Of a stretch of 64,000 bases of DNA, positions 45,087-56,059 are shown piece after piece. Made by a program: the position numbers and the translations under genes. Under the pieces are notes generated by a model that saw nothing but the letters and a program-made list of their open reading frames with translations, did not search any database and was not told the origin of the DNA. Within the stretch, counting starts at the first letter, position 1. Each line of letters opens with the position of its first letter. Source of the stretch: Arachnopeziza araneosa (Eukaryota > Ascomycota > Leotiomycetes > Helotiales > Arachnopezizaceae); contig QYAI01000101.1 in the NCBI GenBank assembly GCA_003988855.1, forward strand, positions 1 through 64,000. The letters run 5' to 3'.

Positions 45087-46507
45087 TATAATGGGAAAAT
45101 AATTAGAGATAGAAAACTTATAGGCAGTCGGCATCTTCTTTCTGAGTGCAGGAGTTTAACCAATATGGCGACGGTTGGCATTATGTCTTGGCATTGGGTG
45201 GCAATTTATGAAGGTATAGCAGGATTGACAATATGTATAAGTATCAATCAATAATGCTATGGCGGTAATGATCTATATGGGTGTTAGCTTTCATACACGC
45301 GCAGCTGAAATAGGACTGGCTGGCTGGAATTCTCTTCCATTGCACCAGCTCTACGAGGGCACTAGCTTGAATTGTACGGAGGTGGCTTTGGATACGAGTT
45401 TACTGCCGAAAGCGGAAAGGTCAAACTTCTCTCCATGGTGATTAGATTGTCTTTTGATGAGATCTTTGTTGTTGTTGTTGTTATTGTTGTAGGCGAATTG
45501 AAACATGTTTTGCTGGTATCTTCCCCCTGCGACGGATGAATATAAGAGAGTACGAGATAAGCTCTCCATGAAGAAGTCTCGCCGTCATGAAATTGCATTC
45601 GTGGTCGAATTGGGAAAGGTTGGCTTTCAGACGGGACGGAGAAATGGGTGCCGTTAGCATGAGTGGAGGCTCGAGCGACCTCTCGCAACGTCAACGTCAA
45701 TGTAAAGTTGGTCAGCTATCATCAATCTTGTGAGTGCAGCTGTGAAAAATCGCCATGTTTTCGTTTCTGCTTCCTTCTTCTTCTTGCTGATATAGCTTTG
45801 GTATGGCTCGCTATATCACCACGTCCCTGCGCCCGTAAGCTGGTAGCGAGCGGCCTTTCTCTAGAATTCCTGTTTCCAGGCACCAGTATCAAATCCATCA
45901 TGCGGCATTTAGACCGGCACACGTCTGCTTACTTTCCACCTCTCGTTGCTCATTCGATCGTTTATAGGGTACAGCAACCTGATTCGATGCCATAGGCTGT
46001 GCAACAGCCGGCAGATCTTGTTGAGAAGAGATGCTTCACTCTCTTTGCGTCATCAAGCCTTGATTCTCGACGCACAACACAGCCCCCCCATGTTCACGAA
46101 GATGAAACGAGCCGTGACCCCAGAGCCTTTCCAACCCTCGTATTTGAGTCTCCGAAGGCCGAAGGAAATTGATTCGGACGCGCATTCGCTGCGACTGCTG
46201 TGCCTCTTCACTATTTCTTGGCCGGCATCCTTGTCATAGGAGAGAAGCAGCAAACACAGCGCATGGAAAAGGGTTTCCTTAGTACTCTACGAGATGGCCG
46301 AGAATTACCCATTGAGGCTGTACCGTCGAAGCAACTGCGAGTGCGTTGCAAGGTACCAGTACCAGAACCAGTACCAACATCGCAACGCCGGCATCTGAGA
46401 TTATCCGCCCTCAAACTTCATGTCGTGTCAGCCTTGTAACCTTCTTCTCCTTTTTTCTTCTTCTCTATCTAGGTCGGCTGTAATGGTAGCTGTTGTCTAC
46501 GGTCGTG
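45087..46507. other. 1.4 kb spacer, no gene recognised
   Basis: It contains a TTG/GTT microsatellite (about 45467-45492) and a CT-rich leader (about 46440-46475) before the next gene. Short frames on either strand show no family pattern. Confidence 0.5.
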
Positions 46508-47977
46508 ATGATGATTAACCTTCGGAACCGCTACCTCTTCTTGACGTCCGTTGTGTTTTCCTTCATCTTCTTCTCCGTGTACCTTTGGCGAACAGAGGGT
46601 CTGAAGTCAGTAATTGAATCCATTTCATCTCCTAAGGATCCGGTATATACACCTAAATACAAGCCCCAGCCTAAGTCCAGTCTTCGAAGTTTTCCTATCG
46701 TCGACAATTTCCCTCTGGCAGCTCGCATACACTCCTCGGCCGATTTACCACCAGTCCCATCATGGAATCAACCTCCCAATCCCCACGTCTCCGAATCTAC
46801 ACCCCTCTTCATCGGCTTCACGCGGAATTGGCGACTTCTACAGCAAGTAGTAGTTTCCTACATCACTGCAGGATGGCCACCCTCTGACATTTATGTGGTT
46901 GAAAACACTGGTGTCATGGACTCAAACAAGAAAGGGAGACTCTCCCTCCAGAACCCGTTCTTCCTGAATCATACGCGACTGCACCTCCTTGGAGTCAACA
47001 TCCTTGTTACTCCCACTCTTTTCACTTTTGCACAGCTTCAGAACTTTTACATGTATACCTCGATCGAAAAAGAGTGGGACCATTACTTCTGGTCGCACAT
47101 GGATGTGGTTGCTCTTTCTTTTGAGGACCAATATTTCGCATCCCACAGAGATACCATCCTACCACCTTCCGACCCCAAGCACGATTACTCCGACTTTCCA
47201 TCCATCTATAAACAATGCCTTACGTCTCTTCGAAATGCAACTCACCCCTCTTCAACAAAGAGATGGGCCATGCGCTTCTTCTCTTACGACCGCCTCGCCT
47301 TGGTCAACGTCCAATCGTTTGTTGATGTTGGAGGTTGGGACACTTTAATCCCCTTTTATATGACAGATTGCGATATGCATGCACGTCTGGAGATGGGGAA
47401 ATATGATATCCGCGAAGAACCGAGCGGCATGGTGTTTGATGTCGCAGCTACATTAGATGATTTAGAAGTGCTGTATCGGAAGAAAAATGGTCCAGAAGCA
47501 GGCTGGCAGGATCCCCAATTGTTGCTTGACGAGGACGAAAAGATGAAAGCGGCCGCCAAGGCTGAGGAAGAGGGAGGAAAGGATGCACGGATCAAACAGC
47601 GAGGTTCTGAAGATGATAGCGCATGGATAGAATTTGCTGCCGGAGGAGGAGCTGTCGGGGCGTCCTCACAGGTCACTGTCTGGGAAGAAGATAGCATCTT
47701 CTCTCCCAAACTTCAAAATCTCATCCACGTTCTTGACGCGATCCAAGGTGCTAAAGGTAGCTCCACCCGTGGACGTAATACGTGGCAAGCAAGGCAGACG
47801 GGCGGACAAGGCGATCCGTTCTACCGAGATAGTGAGGGCTTTGAGATTGGTATCCAGATGACAATCGAGCACGGAAGGGCCGTGTTTGGAGAGAAGTGGG
47901 GGCACAGAGGGTGTGATATCAGGGCTTTGGGGTTAATGCCCTCGGACGCATGGAGGGTGTTGCATGATTGGGAATAA
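46508..47977 (+). CDS. Type II membrane glycosyltransferase-like protein
   Basis: This is a single exon of 489 aa from the ATG at 46508 (a second ATG follows immediately). After seven residues comes one membrane segment (about 8-27: YLFLTSVVFSFIFFSVYLW), then a luminal domain, the usual shape of Golgi transferases. The core starts FIGFTRNWRLLQQVVVSYITAGWPPSDIYVVENTG and continues FAQLQNFYMYTSIEKEWDHYFWSHMDVVALS. The HMDV at 197-200 sits where GT-A enzymes place their metal-binding acidic motif. A second conserved block is GGWDTLIPFYMTDCDMHARLEMGKY. The tail has an acidic/Gly insertion. From memory, fungal relatives are annotated only as putative glycosyltransferases; donor and acceptor are unknown. 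A CT-rich leader precedes the gene. Confidence 0.75.
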   Translation: MMINLRNRYLFLTSVVFSFIFFSVYLWRTEGLKSVIESISSPKDPVYTPKYKPQPKSSLRSFPIVDNFPLAARIHSSADLPPVPSWNQPPNPHVSESTPLFIGFTRNWRLLQQVVVSYITAGWPPSDIYVVENTGVMDSNKKGRLSLQNPFFLNHTRLHLLGVNILVTPTLFTFAQLQNFYMYTSIEKEWDHYFWSHMDVVALSFEDQYFASHRDTILPPSDPKHDYSDFPSIYKQCLTSLRNATHPSSTKRWAMRFFSYDRLALVNVQSFVDVGGWDTLIPFYMTDCDMHARLEMGKYDIREEPSGMVFDVAATLDDLEVLYRKKNGPEAGWQDPQLLLDEDEKMKAAAKAEEEGGKDARIKQRGSEDDSAWIEFAAGGGAVGASSQVTVWEEDSIFSPKLQNLIHVLDAIQGAKGSSTRGRNTWQARQTGGQGDPFYRDSEGFEIGIQMTIEHGRAVFGEKWGHRGCDIRALGLMPSDAWRVLHDWE

Positions 47978-49953
47978 GCGCATCAAAAATGACTTTGCTT
48001 CTGGAAATGGTTTAGGAGTTTGGGAGTTGAAACAAGTAGCATTTGTGGGGAGAAATATCTCGGAGGGATATTTTATAGAGGAAAACTAAGTTTAAAAGTG
48101 TAGAATCAAAGCTTGTTATAATATCTCTTGCCATTTAGTAAGGCTAGGGGAAAGATTGAAACGTCACTTCCTGTTTGGATCATAGAGCACAAGAGGGTTA
48201 TTTGTTTATCAGGGCGAAGAAACGTCATCCGTATTGTTGATTATGCTAATGCAGAAACAATTTCGCATAGAACATCTTCTAATATCTCGAAAAGATCTGC
48301 TCTTATATTTAGCTGAGGCATGATCACCGAGCATCAGAGATTCTACTAACCAAGAAAATTCCAAGGAGAGTTTTTGTCGGGGCTAGATTTCCAAAGTCGG
48401 AGCTTTTTCCGATGCGGGGACCCCGCAAGATCCGCTCTCCTCGTCAGCCACGGGCACCCCAAGTCTGCCGATATCTGGCATCGAGCTACTCTTAACAGAG
48501 GCCAGTTCACGGCATCGTAGCAGATGTGAATTCTTTATCCTTCTTTCTTTCTTTCTTGAACGAAGTGTGGAGTGTAAATCACTTCTAAACCGAATTGAGC
48601 AAATAGAGCCATCCTATTTGAGCGACTTGGAATACCTTCCACTACTTGCTGTCATTTCTGATGTAGGTTAGATCGAACCGACTGCAGGTGAGCGTACATC
48701 TTGACGCTTCAGTAGCTAATTCCTACTATTTTTTATCAGCACCCTTAGCTCTGGTGTCAAAAAGATTGTGGGAAGCTCATGTCAAATTGATAACGCCTTC
48801 GAACCTACTACATATTCTTGAACTAATTCTCAGCGACAACGGTATTTTATTCTTCGGGGTACTCAATTCGGTTGTACCCGCATTTTTTTCTATCTTGATC
48901 TCTTCACGCCCTCAAAGCCAAGCTGTTTTCTCAAACTCAAATTATCAAGTAATCCAAATTATGCATTTTGAGGATGCATTAGTCTCAGCTACCAAAATAG
49001 CACCACGACCAGCAGCGAGGCATGGATCGTCAGCAAACGGCAACCCAGGCTTTCCCCAGAGCCCTATTTGCGAGCAAACTTGATTTTAGAAGATCCGTGG
49101 GCGGAAAAATCCAACCGGAGTGGAGATAGGCAAGAGAACTCTCTTCGAGGTTTGAAAGTCTTTCAACAAATATACGGCGTTTTGGATCTTTTTCACTATC
49201 AATTCCTCATACGATCAAGATTTTCGCAGGGAATAGATCTATGGAAATGTATTCTAGATGAAAGAAAGCGTCAAGTGTAAGCGGAAACTGCATTGATCTG
49301 GGTCTCAGACTGGTAACTGTCGGCTATGCGTGCTTGTCACATCAAGCGAGGCTACAACCAGCTGCAGTTCTGAAACTATGCCACCCTACCATTTGCCTTA
49401 CCACATCCACCTTCATTAACCCAGTCTCATGCTCTTAGGTTTGTAACCTCGCCTATACCTCGACCAGAGTCGGACGAGCCAGCAACCCCAAGATGCGGGC
49501 GGTTTCAGACGAACTCAGCAGCGTCAAACGGCTAAGCGACATTTAGCGAGTTTCCTCTAAAGTTTGAGACAACCTCCCGTCGGAATCTCGTTTGATATCG
49601 TCGGAACTGATCTGTGGAGATTTCTTTCTACCGACGAAGGATCGCCTCCCCGCAATTCGCATGGTGAGCCAAGATGGTCCCGTGGCGAGAGTTCAGACAG
49701 TCTTGCGGCGGCGTCTACCATCGTGAAGCGTCAATGCAAGTGCATAGACAAAGCGGGCTGTAAATGTAGAGTAGAGAATTACTATAAGAGCAAATCATCA
49801 GACGCTTCCTTCTCAGCATTCGTTCAACTCATCATCACATTCATTCTCTTTTTAGTATCATAACCGCCGGCCGGCTTTCGCTCATTCGTTTCTATCTCAT
49901 CCCTCAAGTTATAATTTCTTGACGAAAAGCCACCTTCAACTCAAACAATCAAA
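47978..49953. other. 2 kb spacer, no convincing gene
   Basis: A frame at 49564-49863 (TTG start) has a CKCxxxxGCKC cluster and a hydrophobic tail, but no ATG or family match. The inverted repeats around 48400 are listed separately. Before 49954 a CT-rich leader is visible. Confidence 0.5.
48397..48426. promoter_or_regulatory. Nested inverted repeats rich in CGG/CCG
   Basis: TCGGA-N6-TCCGA (48397-48412) is followed at once by the perfect palindrome GCGGGGACCCCGC (48414-48426). Inverted CGG triplets are the usual target of fungal Zn(II)2Cys6 regulators. The nearest downstream recognised start is 1.5 kb away, so the target gene is unclear. Confidence 0.3.
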
Positions 49954-50420
49954 ATGCAGTTCTCTATTGCTACTATCGTCCTTGCCTTCGCGGCCCTCGC
50001 TTCCGCTGCCTCTGTTGGCCAGAACTCAGACCGTCCTACCCCCAGCGGCTCATGCTGCATCGCCAACACGAACGAGAAGCAAGATGCTTGTGTGAGCACT
50101 TCAGGAGCCGCTGGGCGATGCGTTCCCGGCGGTAACAGCTGTGCGTCTTCCTTTCCTTCATCTTTCTGTCTATACCAGCATCTACCACATATCCTCCATA
50201 GCCCTCCGTATATGCAGATGTACGTGAGTGTATAAAGTACAAAGCTAATATCCTTTCTCTTCTAGGTGGAAGCGCATTGAGCTGTATTGCTCAGGCGGAC
50301 TTGGCGTGTGATGCCGCCATCATTGAGCGTGGGAAGTCCTTGTGTCGTGCCAAGACAGCCGGAGGTTTCATTGATGGAGCGAATATCATCACTTCGTTAT
50401 CTCAGGCGAAGGTGAATTAA
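49954..50420 (+). CDS. Small secreted cysteine-rich protein (113 aa)
   Basis: Exons are 49954-50140 and 50266-50420. The 125-nt intron (GTGCGT...TCTAG) splits a Cys codon. A signal peptide (MQFSIATIVLAFAALASA) is followed by a mature part of about 95 aa with eight cysteines: GSCCIANTNEKQDACV, GRCVPGGNSCGSALSC, LACD and SLCRAK. This spacing suggests four disulfides and an apoplast-stable fold. From memory, similar small secreted proteins are widespread in plant-associated ascomycetes, where some such proteins act as effectors; nothing here shows a function. It lies alone, 0.5 kb from a GPI-type surface protein on the other strand. Confidence 0.85.
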
Positions 50421-50913
50421 AAACGAGCGAGCGGATATGGTTCAAGGAGGAGAAGATGATGACGGTTTGTTGGGGTAATCTGCTATGGAATTGGCCTTCT
50501 AGGTCTCTTATCTCCATGAAATAGTAGACCATGAAATGATAAACACATTTGATTGTTTTCTTCCTGTACTGAGCGTCTTATTTACAGAGGTGTTGGCTAC
50601 TGCAACAGATCTGTCTACCATATTCGACTTCCACTAGTTTTGTTCATGTCCTGGCCATAAGACATCAGACACCGGCAGGCTAAACTGGCAGAGAGTAGAC
50701 CAGGGCTAGAGGACGCTTGTCCGATTTCTGGCCTTGAATGGAACCCCCTCTGCTTTCCTGTCAGAAGTTTCTTGACCGTCTTTCGATACTTCGTCTAATG
50801 AAGCTGAACGGCCCCATGTTTTCCCCAGGATTTGAAGTGGAAAGTGTAGACGTCCATATATGGAATGTCAATATGAAACTCGACTTTTCAAAGCCATATT
50901 ATCATTGCGGTAA

Positions 50914-51675
50914 TCACATTACCAGCCCTGTCAGAAGCAGCAACGCCATGAACAACCCAGCTCTCTGTTTTAATCTTAGATTGATGTTTGAGATGGAATT
51001 GGACGACTTCGTGGTGGAGCTAGCAGAAGGTGTATAGTATAAGTTTGCTGCCGTAGCCGTACCTAGCTCATCCCTTGCCGTGGTGGTCGGAACGCTCGCT
51101 GCTGCGGTAGCAGTCTCAGCCCATTGAGTGATAAAAGGATAAAAGGGCGTCACTAGCGGATTTGTGCTACAGTATGTAGCAGAAGCGGCACTGATATAGC
51201 TTGCTGGAAACCAGTGATATCCTAACATATGATTAGCTTTGCTCTGATGCGGTCAAAAACGCCCACCCTCAATACCACCATGATCTTCAAAGCAAGCCTG
51301 GCATCCTTCCACTGCTTCAAAGAAAGGATAAACACTACAAAAGCATTCCTGCTGCTCTGTCGCGTCTTTTTGATTATCTATACTATCAAGAGTCCCATTC
51401 CACGTGAAATAACAATTCACATTGATAGCAGCTTGGCGTTTACAAGGCGGCTCATCGGAATCATAGTTTGGTTGTTGAACATTGAACCTTCTTACTTTTG
51501 CTCCGTTACTGTTGTCGTTGTAAGGCAGCGAATTGTATGGGAGATAGCAGAAGTTGTAGAGGTCGATATCAAGGTGGTCCAGACCAGAGCTTGAGGAGGG
51601 GGCGATGAAGAATTTGGATACATATGGCCCATTCGGAAAGACCGGGAAGGGGTCCGAGCTATTGATTGTATTCAT
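50914..51675 (-). CDS. GPI-type surface protein, N-terminus possibly incomplete
   Basis: Exons are 51675-51267 and 51221-50914, giving 238 aa. The intron (GTGGGC...GTTAG) joins HGGIE to GYHWFPASYI in frame. Six or more cysteines occur in blocks (NFCYLPYNSLPY, PPCKRQAAINVNCYF, QECFCSVYPFF and GCQACFEDHGG). The C-terminus has a Ser/Thr/Ala-rich stretch and a final hydrophobic tail (AGLFMALLLLTGLVM), which fits a GPI-anchor signal. Cell-wall or membrane proteins of this kind normally start with a signal peptide; the ATG at 51675 gives MNTINSSDPFPVFPNG, which is not one. Either a 5' exon with the signal is missed or the gene is 5'-truncated. I found no good candidate exon within 250 bp upstream. 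The function is unknown. Confidence 0.7.
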
Positions 51676-52353
51676 CCTGTCGTGACCGATGCCGGGTTCG
51701 ATGGTTATGTGAAGGAGTCCAAGGTTGAGGAAATTTGATGGTCGCTTGAACTGGACTAGTCTGTGTTAGGTAGGTGTCGCCCCTTCCTCGGATACGTTCG
51801 TATTCGCTTTAGCTTCGAGAGAAGATCTCTGTAGCGGCGACTATAAAGCCCATCTGTTGTCTCGATTTGATGTTCAATGTTGTTTGTATGATTTGGATGA
51901 TACCAGAAGAGCGTTGCCAGATTTCTGGACGTTATTTAGAAATCTCGATTCGATTAATATTTTGATAGAAACGCCTTTGGCAACGAGTGGATTACTCTTA
52001 TGCAGAGAATTGGGTTAAGTTATATTCGGTATTCTAAAAGAAAAGATCACCAAGAAATAGTTTACATATCGAGCATTTACCTCCAGATTTATTTCCGTCC
52101 ACTTTGCAACCTTCCACCATCTTTGTTCTGAGACGCACAAACATTTTGGTGGCTTCATCTCGTTCAAGACAAAGTGATAATGTGCGTTTGCGCACAGGCT
52201 AGAGTAGGCTCTTTTTTAGACTGCATTATTGACTTCACAGCTAAAAACTCTGACTCTTTGAGGGACGGTTATGCAATGTTTAATTAGTGGAGGAAGAAGA
52301 GACACTGATATAATTTCCTCTAATTTGTATTGGTATTGAAAAAGAACATGTTT
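51676..52353. other. Spacer, nothing recognised
   Basis: AT-rich upstream region of the GPI-type gene. I see no signal-peptide exon or repeat. Confidence 0.5.
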
Positions 52354-52827
52354 CTATCGGATTAGACTGCAAACAGATATCTCAAATATCCCCAAAAAAA
52401 TGAGGGGTCGTAACATGTACCCACACCGATCGAACGAGCCCAGATTGCTCTGGATCTCCGTAGTAGACTCTGAACAAGCGAAATCTTTTCTGCCATCCCG
52501 GTAAAGCAGTTGTTCCAGATCGACTACAATGTCCATATATTTTCCCTTTGTGGGTTTGCATGCAAATTGTTGGAGTTTATTGCCTGTTTTACCGTGTTAG
52601 TTGAATGAGTCAACGTAGAATTTACTGTAGGCCATTTCAAGTTGTCTAGAAAGAAACTTACTCCTCCCTCCTTTTTGAAAAGAAGTCTCTGGTATGTTAT
52701 GGAATTCATGTGATCGCAAATCGTAGACTCGTTTAACAGGAATGAACCCAGAAAGCTCAGAGCTTGAGGAGAAATTAGTGGAGGATTGGATTTCAATGGC
52801 TTCATATGGCGGGGCTGTTTCATCCAT
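52354..52827 (-). CDS. Small orphan protein (131 aa), 2 exons
   Basis: Exons are 52827-52662 and 52583-52354. The donor is GTAAGT and the acceptor ACAG; the junction keeps the frame (QKGGR to SNKLQQF). The start MDETAPPYEAIEIQSS is a good ATG. The first exon is Ser/Thr-rich and the end is hydrophobic (LIFLGIFEISVCSLIR), possibly a tail anchor. I do not recognise a family. Support is limited to the consistent splice and continuous frame, so this could still be a chance model. Confidence 0.4.
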
Positions 52828-53691
52828 CTTTAAAGTGGCTTTTGTGATGCAAGTGAAATCTTTTGATTGGCCTTGTTGTTGGACTTGGTTGTTCAGAAAC
52901 AGTTTTTAAAAAAAGAGTTACTGTCAAGTCACAGATATTTATGCATATTTTGGAATATACTTATTCAAAAGTTGTGGTTTACGCTCATGAATGAGAGATG
53001 AAGATGAATGAATAAGTGTTATTGGGAGGTTATTCCATGGTTACAGATGATCTGTTTGCCGTTGTAAAAAAATTATCCTTCTGAGGCGCTCACCTCAGAA
53101 GCTTCAATTTCTTCTCATGGATTACCTCTGAGCAAAACGGTAGTTACCTTACTTGCTACTCGCTTTCAATTTTATGTAATTGCATCGACCTAATTTTCTC
53201 TCTTCGCGTGTGAACTTCGAGAAATGATTGTCTGTTCACTGATACCGTATTCTGCATAGTAGTATTTATTTATAGCTTTGAGGCTACAGTAGCTCTATAT
53301 CGGTTTCTCATTAAGGTGGAATCCAGCGTGTGCCAAAAGCTGGTACCGAGAGGTGACGTGACATCGTGGCGTTGGTGGGTGGACTTTGGGGGTTGGTGGC
53401 TGGGCGCTTGGCTTGTGGGCGTTGCATGGCGGGCGTTGGTTATTGATATTTATGATTGGCGTTGGCGTTAGCGCAGGCGCCGTTTCCTGCTCTCTTTAAA
53501 TCGCCAGTGCCTTCGTGCTTTCCTCGTGGAACTTGTGAAGAAGAAGGATACTGAGCAAGGTAAGATATGTCTTTCAAAATAAGATCAAGATATCATTCAT
53601 TATATTAGTTGATCATTAAGCTATGCTATTTTGAAGTCCCTGGCCTTGGGACCGAAGTCTGACGCGTGGGATAAATATGTGAATCGTCCGT
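52828..53691. other. Spacer, nothing recognised
   Basis: AT-rich up to about 53300, then G/T-rich (TTGGTGGGTGG, GGCGTTGG motifs, 53360-53490). No gene seen. Confidence 0.5.
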
Positions 53692-55670
53692 TTATTTACA
53701 CCAAACTTCCTTCTGCCGCTCATTCCTGTGATCTGGGGAATCACATCTCCCAAGCACTCCTCCATTAAACGTAGTGGCACTAGCCAGGGTAATGTTTTTC
53801 AATAAGCCAGGCTCGAAGTATTCCTGAGTTACGATACCCTGACCAAAAGGCAGCGTAACGGTAGTAAGTACGCCTCCTGTCTCATTGAGGTTGATTAAGT
53901 TTGGTACCGCTCTTGAGAAATCAGGCCAGCTGGAAGCTGGGTTTGCTGCGTTAGGATGTGCGGAGGAAGCGCCATTTGCGATGGCTTTGGAGATCGAAGG
54001 GTTGTTGGTGGTGATGAAGTTGCCCCAGATAGCTGTGATATGGTTTAGTAATAAAAAAATTGCTGTACTGAAATTCTGACTTACTCTGGAAGGCTTTCAC
54101 AAAGTCTGGTCCTTGATTGACTGTTGGTGGACCAAAGTAGGCTCCGATATCGGTAGTATGCAGAGCGTAAGGAACCGAGTACTGGTATTTATAGGAGGCG
54201 AAAGATCCACTGGTAGAATATGCCTCCACCAACCAGTAGCTAGGGCAAACGAAAACGCTCTCGCCATATATTTCCTATTAGCGAGGTCAGATTAGCTACC
54301 CGAGTATCACCGAAAGGCTTACAAAAGCAATCTCTTGATATGAAACAGTAACTGGGTAATGACTCAGTAGATTATTGGTATTGGTTGTGGTGAAATTTGG
54401 GAAAGTTTGGCTGATCCATGAAAGTAAATCGGCTTGCGTTCCAATTGTTGGGATGACGAACAAATCTCCTTCATTTGCATTGTTCTTATTTTATTAGCAT
54501 ATATTATCTCAAGTTGAGTGACTTAACTTACTCCGCTGAGATGCCTCAGTCCATTAAGCTTCTTTTGTTTTAGCGGTAGACTTGGAAGTTCTTGAACATA
54601 AGTGCCGTCTGTCACGGGAACAAAAGCCCAGCTGCCATACTCTCCTGAAGCAGAAACAGTGAATGAAGCTTGCTGGAGAGTCGTAGTGTTTTTCGAAACC
54701 AAGCATTGGAAAGTGGTTTGTGTGGTTGGAGGTGGGATTGGGCAACCAGCGGCAACATCGAAAGCCTTGTAATTGGAGGCAGGAACTGGATTATTGTAAT
54801 TATATTGGGCAGGCAGGTATGGGGATGCCGTAATAGACTAGTTAAGGTAAATAACGGAATTCGCTTGAGGAGAATGGACTTCTTACGTTGACGAATAGAG
54901 TTGTTCCCAAACTGCCCCCTTGAGCCATGTCGTGAAGCATAACGGATCCAGCAACTGCTGATTCTCCGGAAATAGTTACTTTGGTTGCATCCCCACCAAA
55001 TTCGCATACGTACTGCTGTCAGTTCGAAGCAAGATTTTGGTCGAGAATACCAGCATTGACAACACCCTTGCTGTGCACTTCAGCGGAAGAGAGCCAGCCA
55101 AAAGCTCTGAGCTTGAAAAGCAGTATAATATCTTTCAACTAGGAGAATATCTTACTTTGTATTGGATGGAAACAACAATGAATGAATTTCCATTAGCATT
55201 TATGAATGATGGCATATCTTGAGTGCCATCTCCGTAGCCGTATCCACCACCATGGATCCAAACCAAAACTGGTAAGTTGTTCGCGTTGGTTGGCGCCCAA
55301 ACGTTGAGAAACAAGCAATCTTCATTTCTAAAGGCTCCAGGATTCATACCAAAGGGTTCTATGCTGAACGGACTTTGAGGGCATATTGGGCCAAAATCAG
55401 CTGCACTCATGACGGTACGATTTTTGGCTGGTGTCTGAGGAGCTTCCCACCGCAAAGATCCTGTTGGAGGAGCTGCATAACGAATTCTGAGCAAGGAACG
55501 TGAGGTTTCATGTGTGAATTGAGAGCGGGCATATACCTTTTCCAAGTCGTTAAACCCGTCGTCGAATTTGCCACACCCTTATAAATGGAATAACCCAGAT
55601 CAACCTTGACAGCTGCTCCCAAGCTGACAGTGGCCAGAGCCAGCGAGACGAGGAGCTTCGAAATCATCAT
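53692..55670 (-). pseudogene. Type-B carboxylesterase with internal TGA
   Basis: Seven exons are consistent with the family: 55670-55537, 55486-55156, 55111-54887, 54837-54532, 54484-54323, 54274-54085 and 54032-53692 (563 codons). A signal peptide (MMISKLLVSLALATVSLG) points to secretion. IRYAAPPTGSLRWEAP, the oxyanion loop HGGGYGYG, nucleophile Ser206 in GESAVAG and PYALHTTDIGAYF with the likely catalytic His mark an ester hydrolase. Codon 186 is TGA (55021-55019), inside LDQNLA-x-x-stop-QQYV, where relatives have an aromatic W followed by one more residue. The pattern suggests loss of one codon and TGG to TGA. All splice sites and the rest of the frame are intact, so decay is very recent, or the stop is read through, or it is a sequence error. 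Confidence 0.75.
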
Positions 55671-56059
55671 TTTCTCCAACTGCGTTTCCTCCTTCTGTTT
55701 GACTGAAGATGGGATGCCATTCGGGTCAGGGAGCTGGATAGATCTTATATAGCTAGCAAACTATGACCATATGTGACCGCCAAACGGAGCCTTTCCCCTA
55801 AATGAAGGTGTGGAGCCGCCGTTGACTTAAGATGCGGGCCGGCCCCAATCCAGCATGCCGAGATATTTGTGGCTTTAACTGGACCAGAAGGCTAGAGTTA
55901 ATAATGGTCCCAATTTCATCGTTTTGGGCTATCCTTGCGATGGAGACGGCAAAGTGGACGGACCTCCGGGACAAGGCATCGAGTGAGCCGTCCTGCCGGA
56001 TTCAGCCTCTCAATAAAATGTATGCACAAGTCGCATAAGTGTACCCGATTTCTTACTAT
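55671..56059. promoter_or_regulatory. Esterase promoter region
   Basis: 389 bp upstream of the esterase, containing a TATATA-like AGATCTTATATAGC (about 55739-55752). No other gene. Confidence 0.45.

Noticed and set aside
49564..49863. Cys-cluster frame with hydrophobic tail
   Set aside because: Only a TTG start exists, and the other half has no protein-like pattern. Kept as a remark in the spacer entry.
55019..55111. Intron removing the esterase TGA (GTTGTC...GACAG)
   Set aside because: It would keep the frame, but it deletes the conserved VNAGILDQNLA segment and uses a poor donor.
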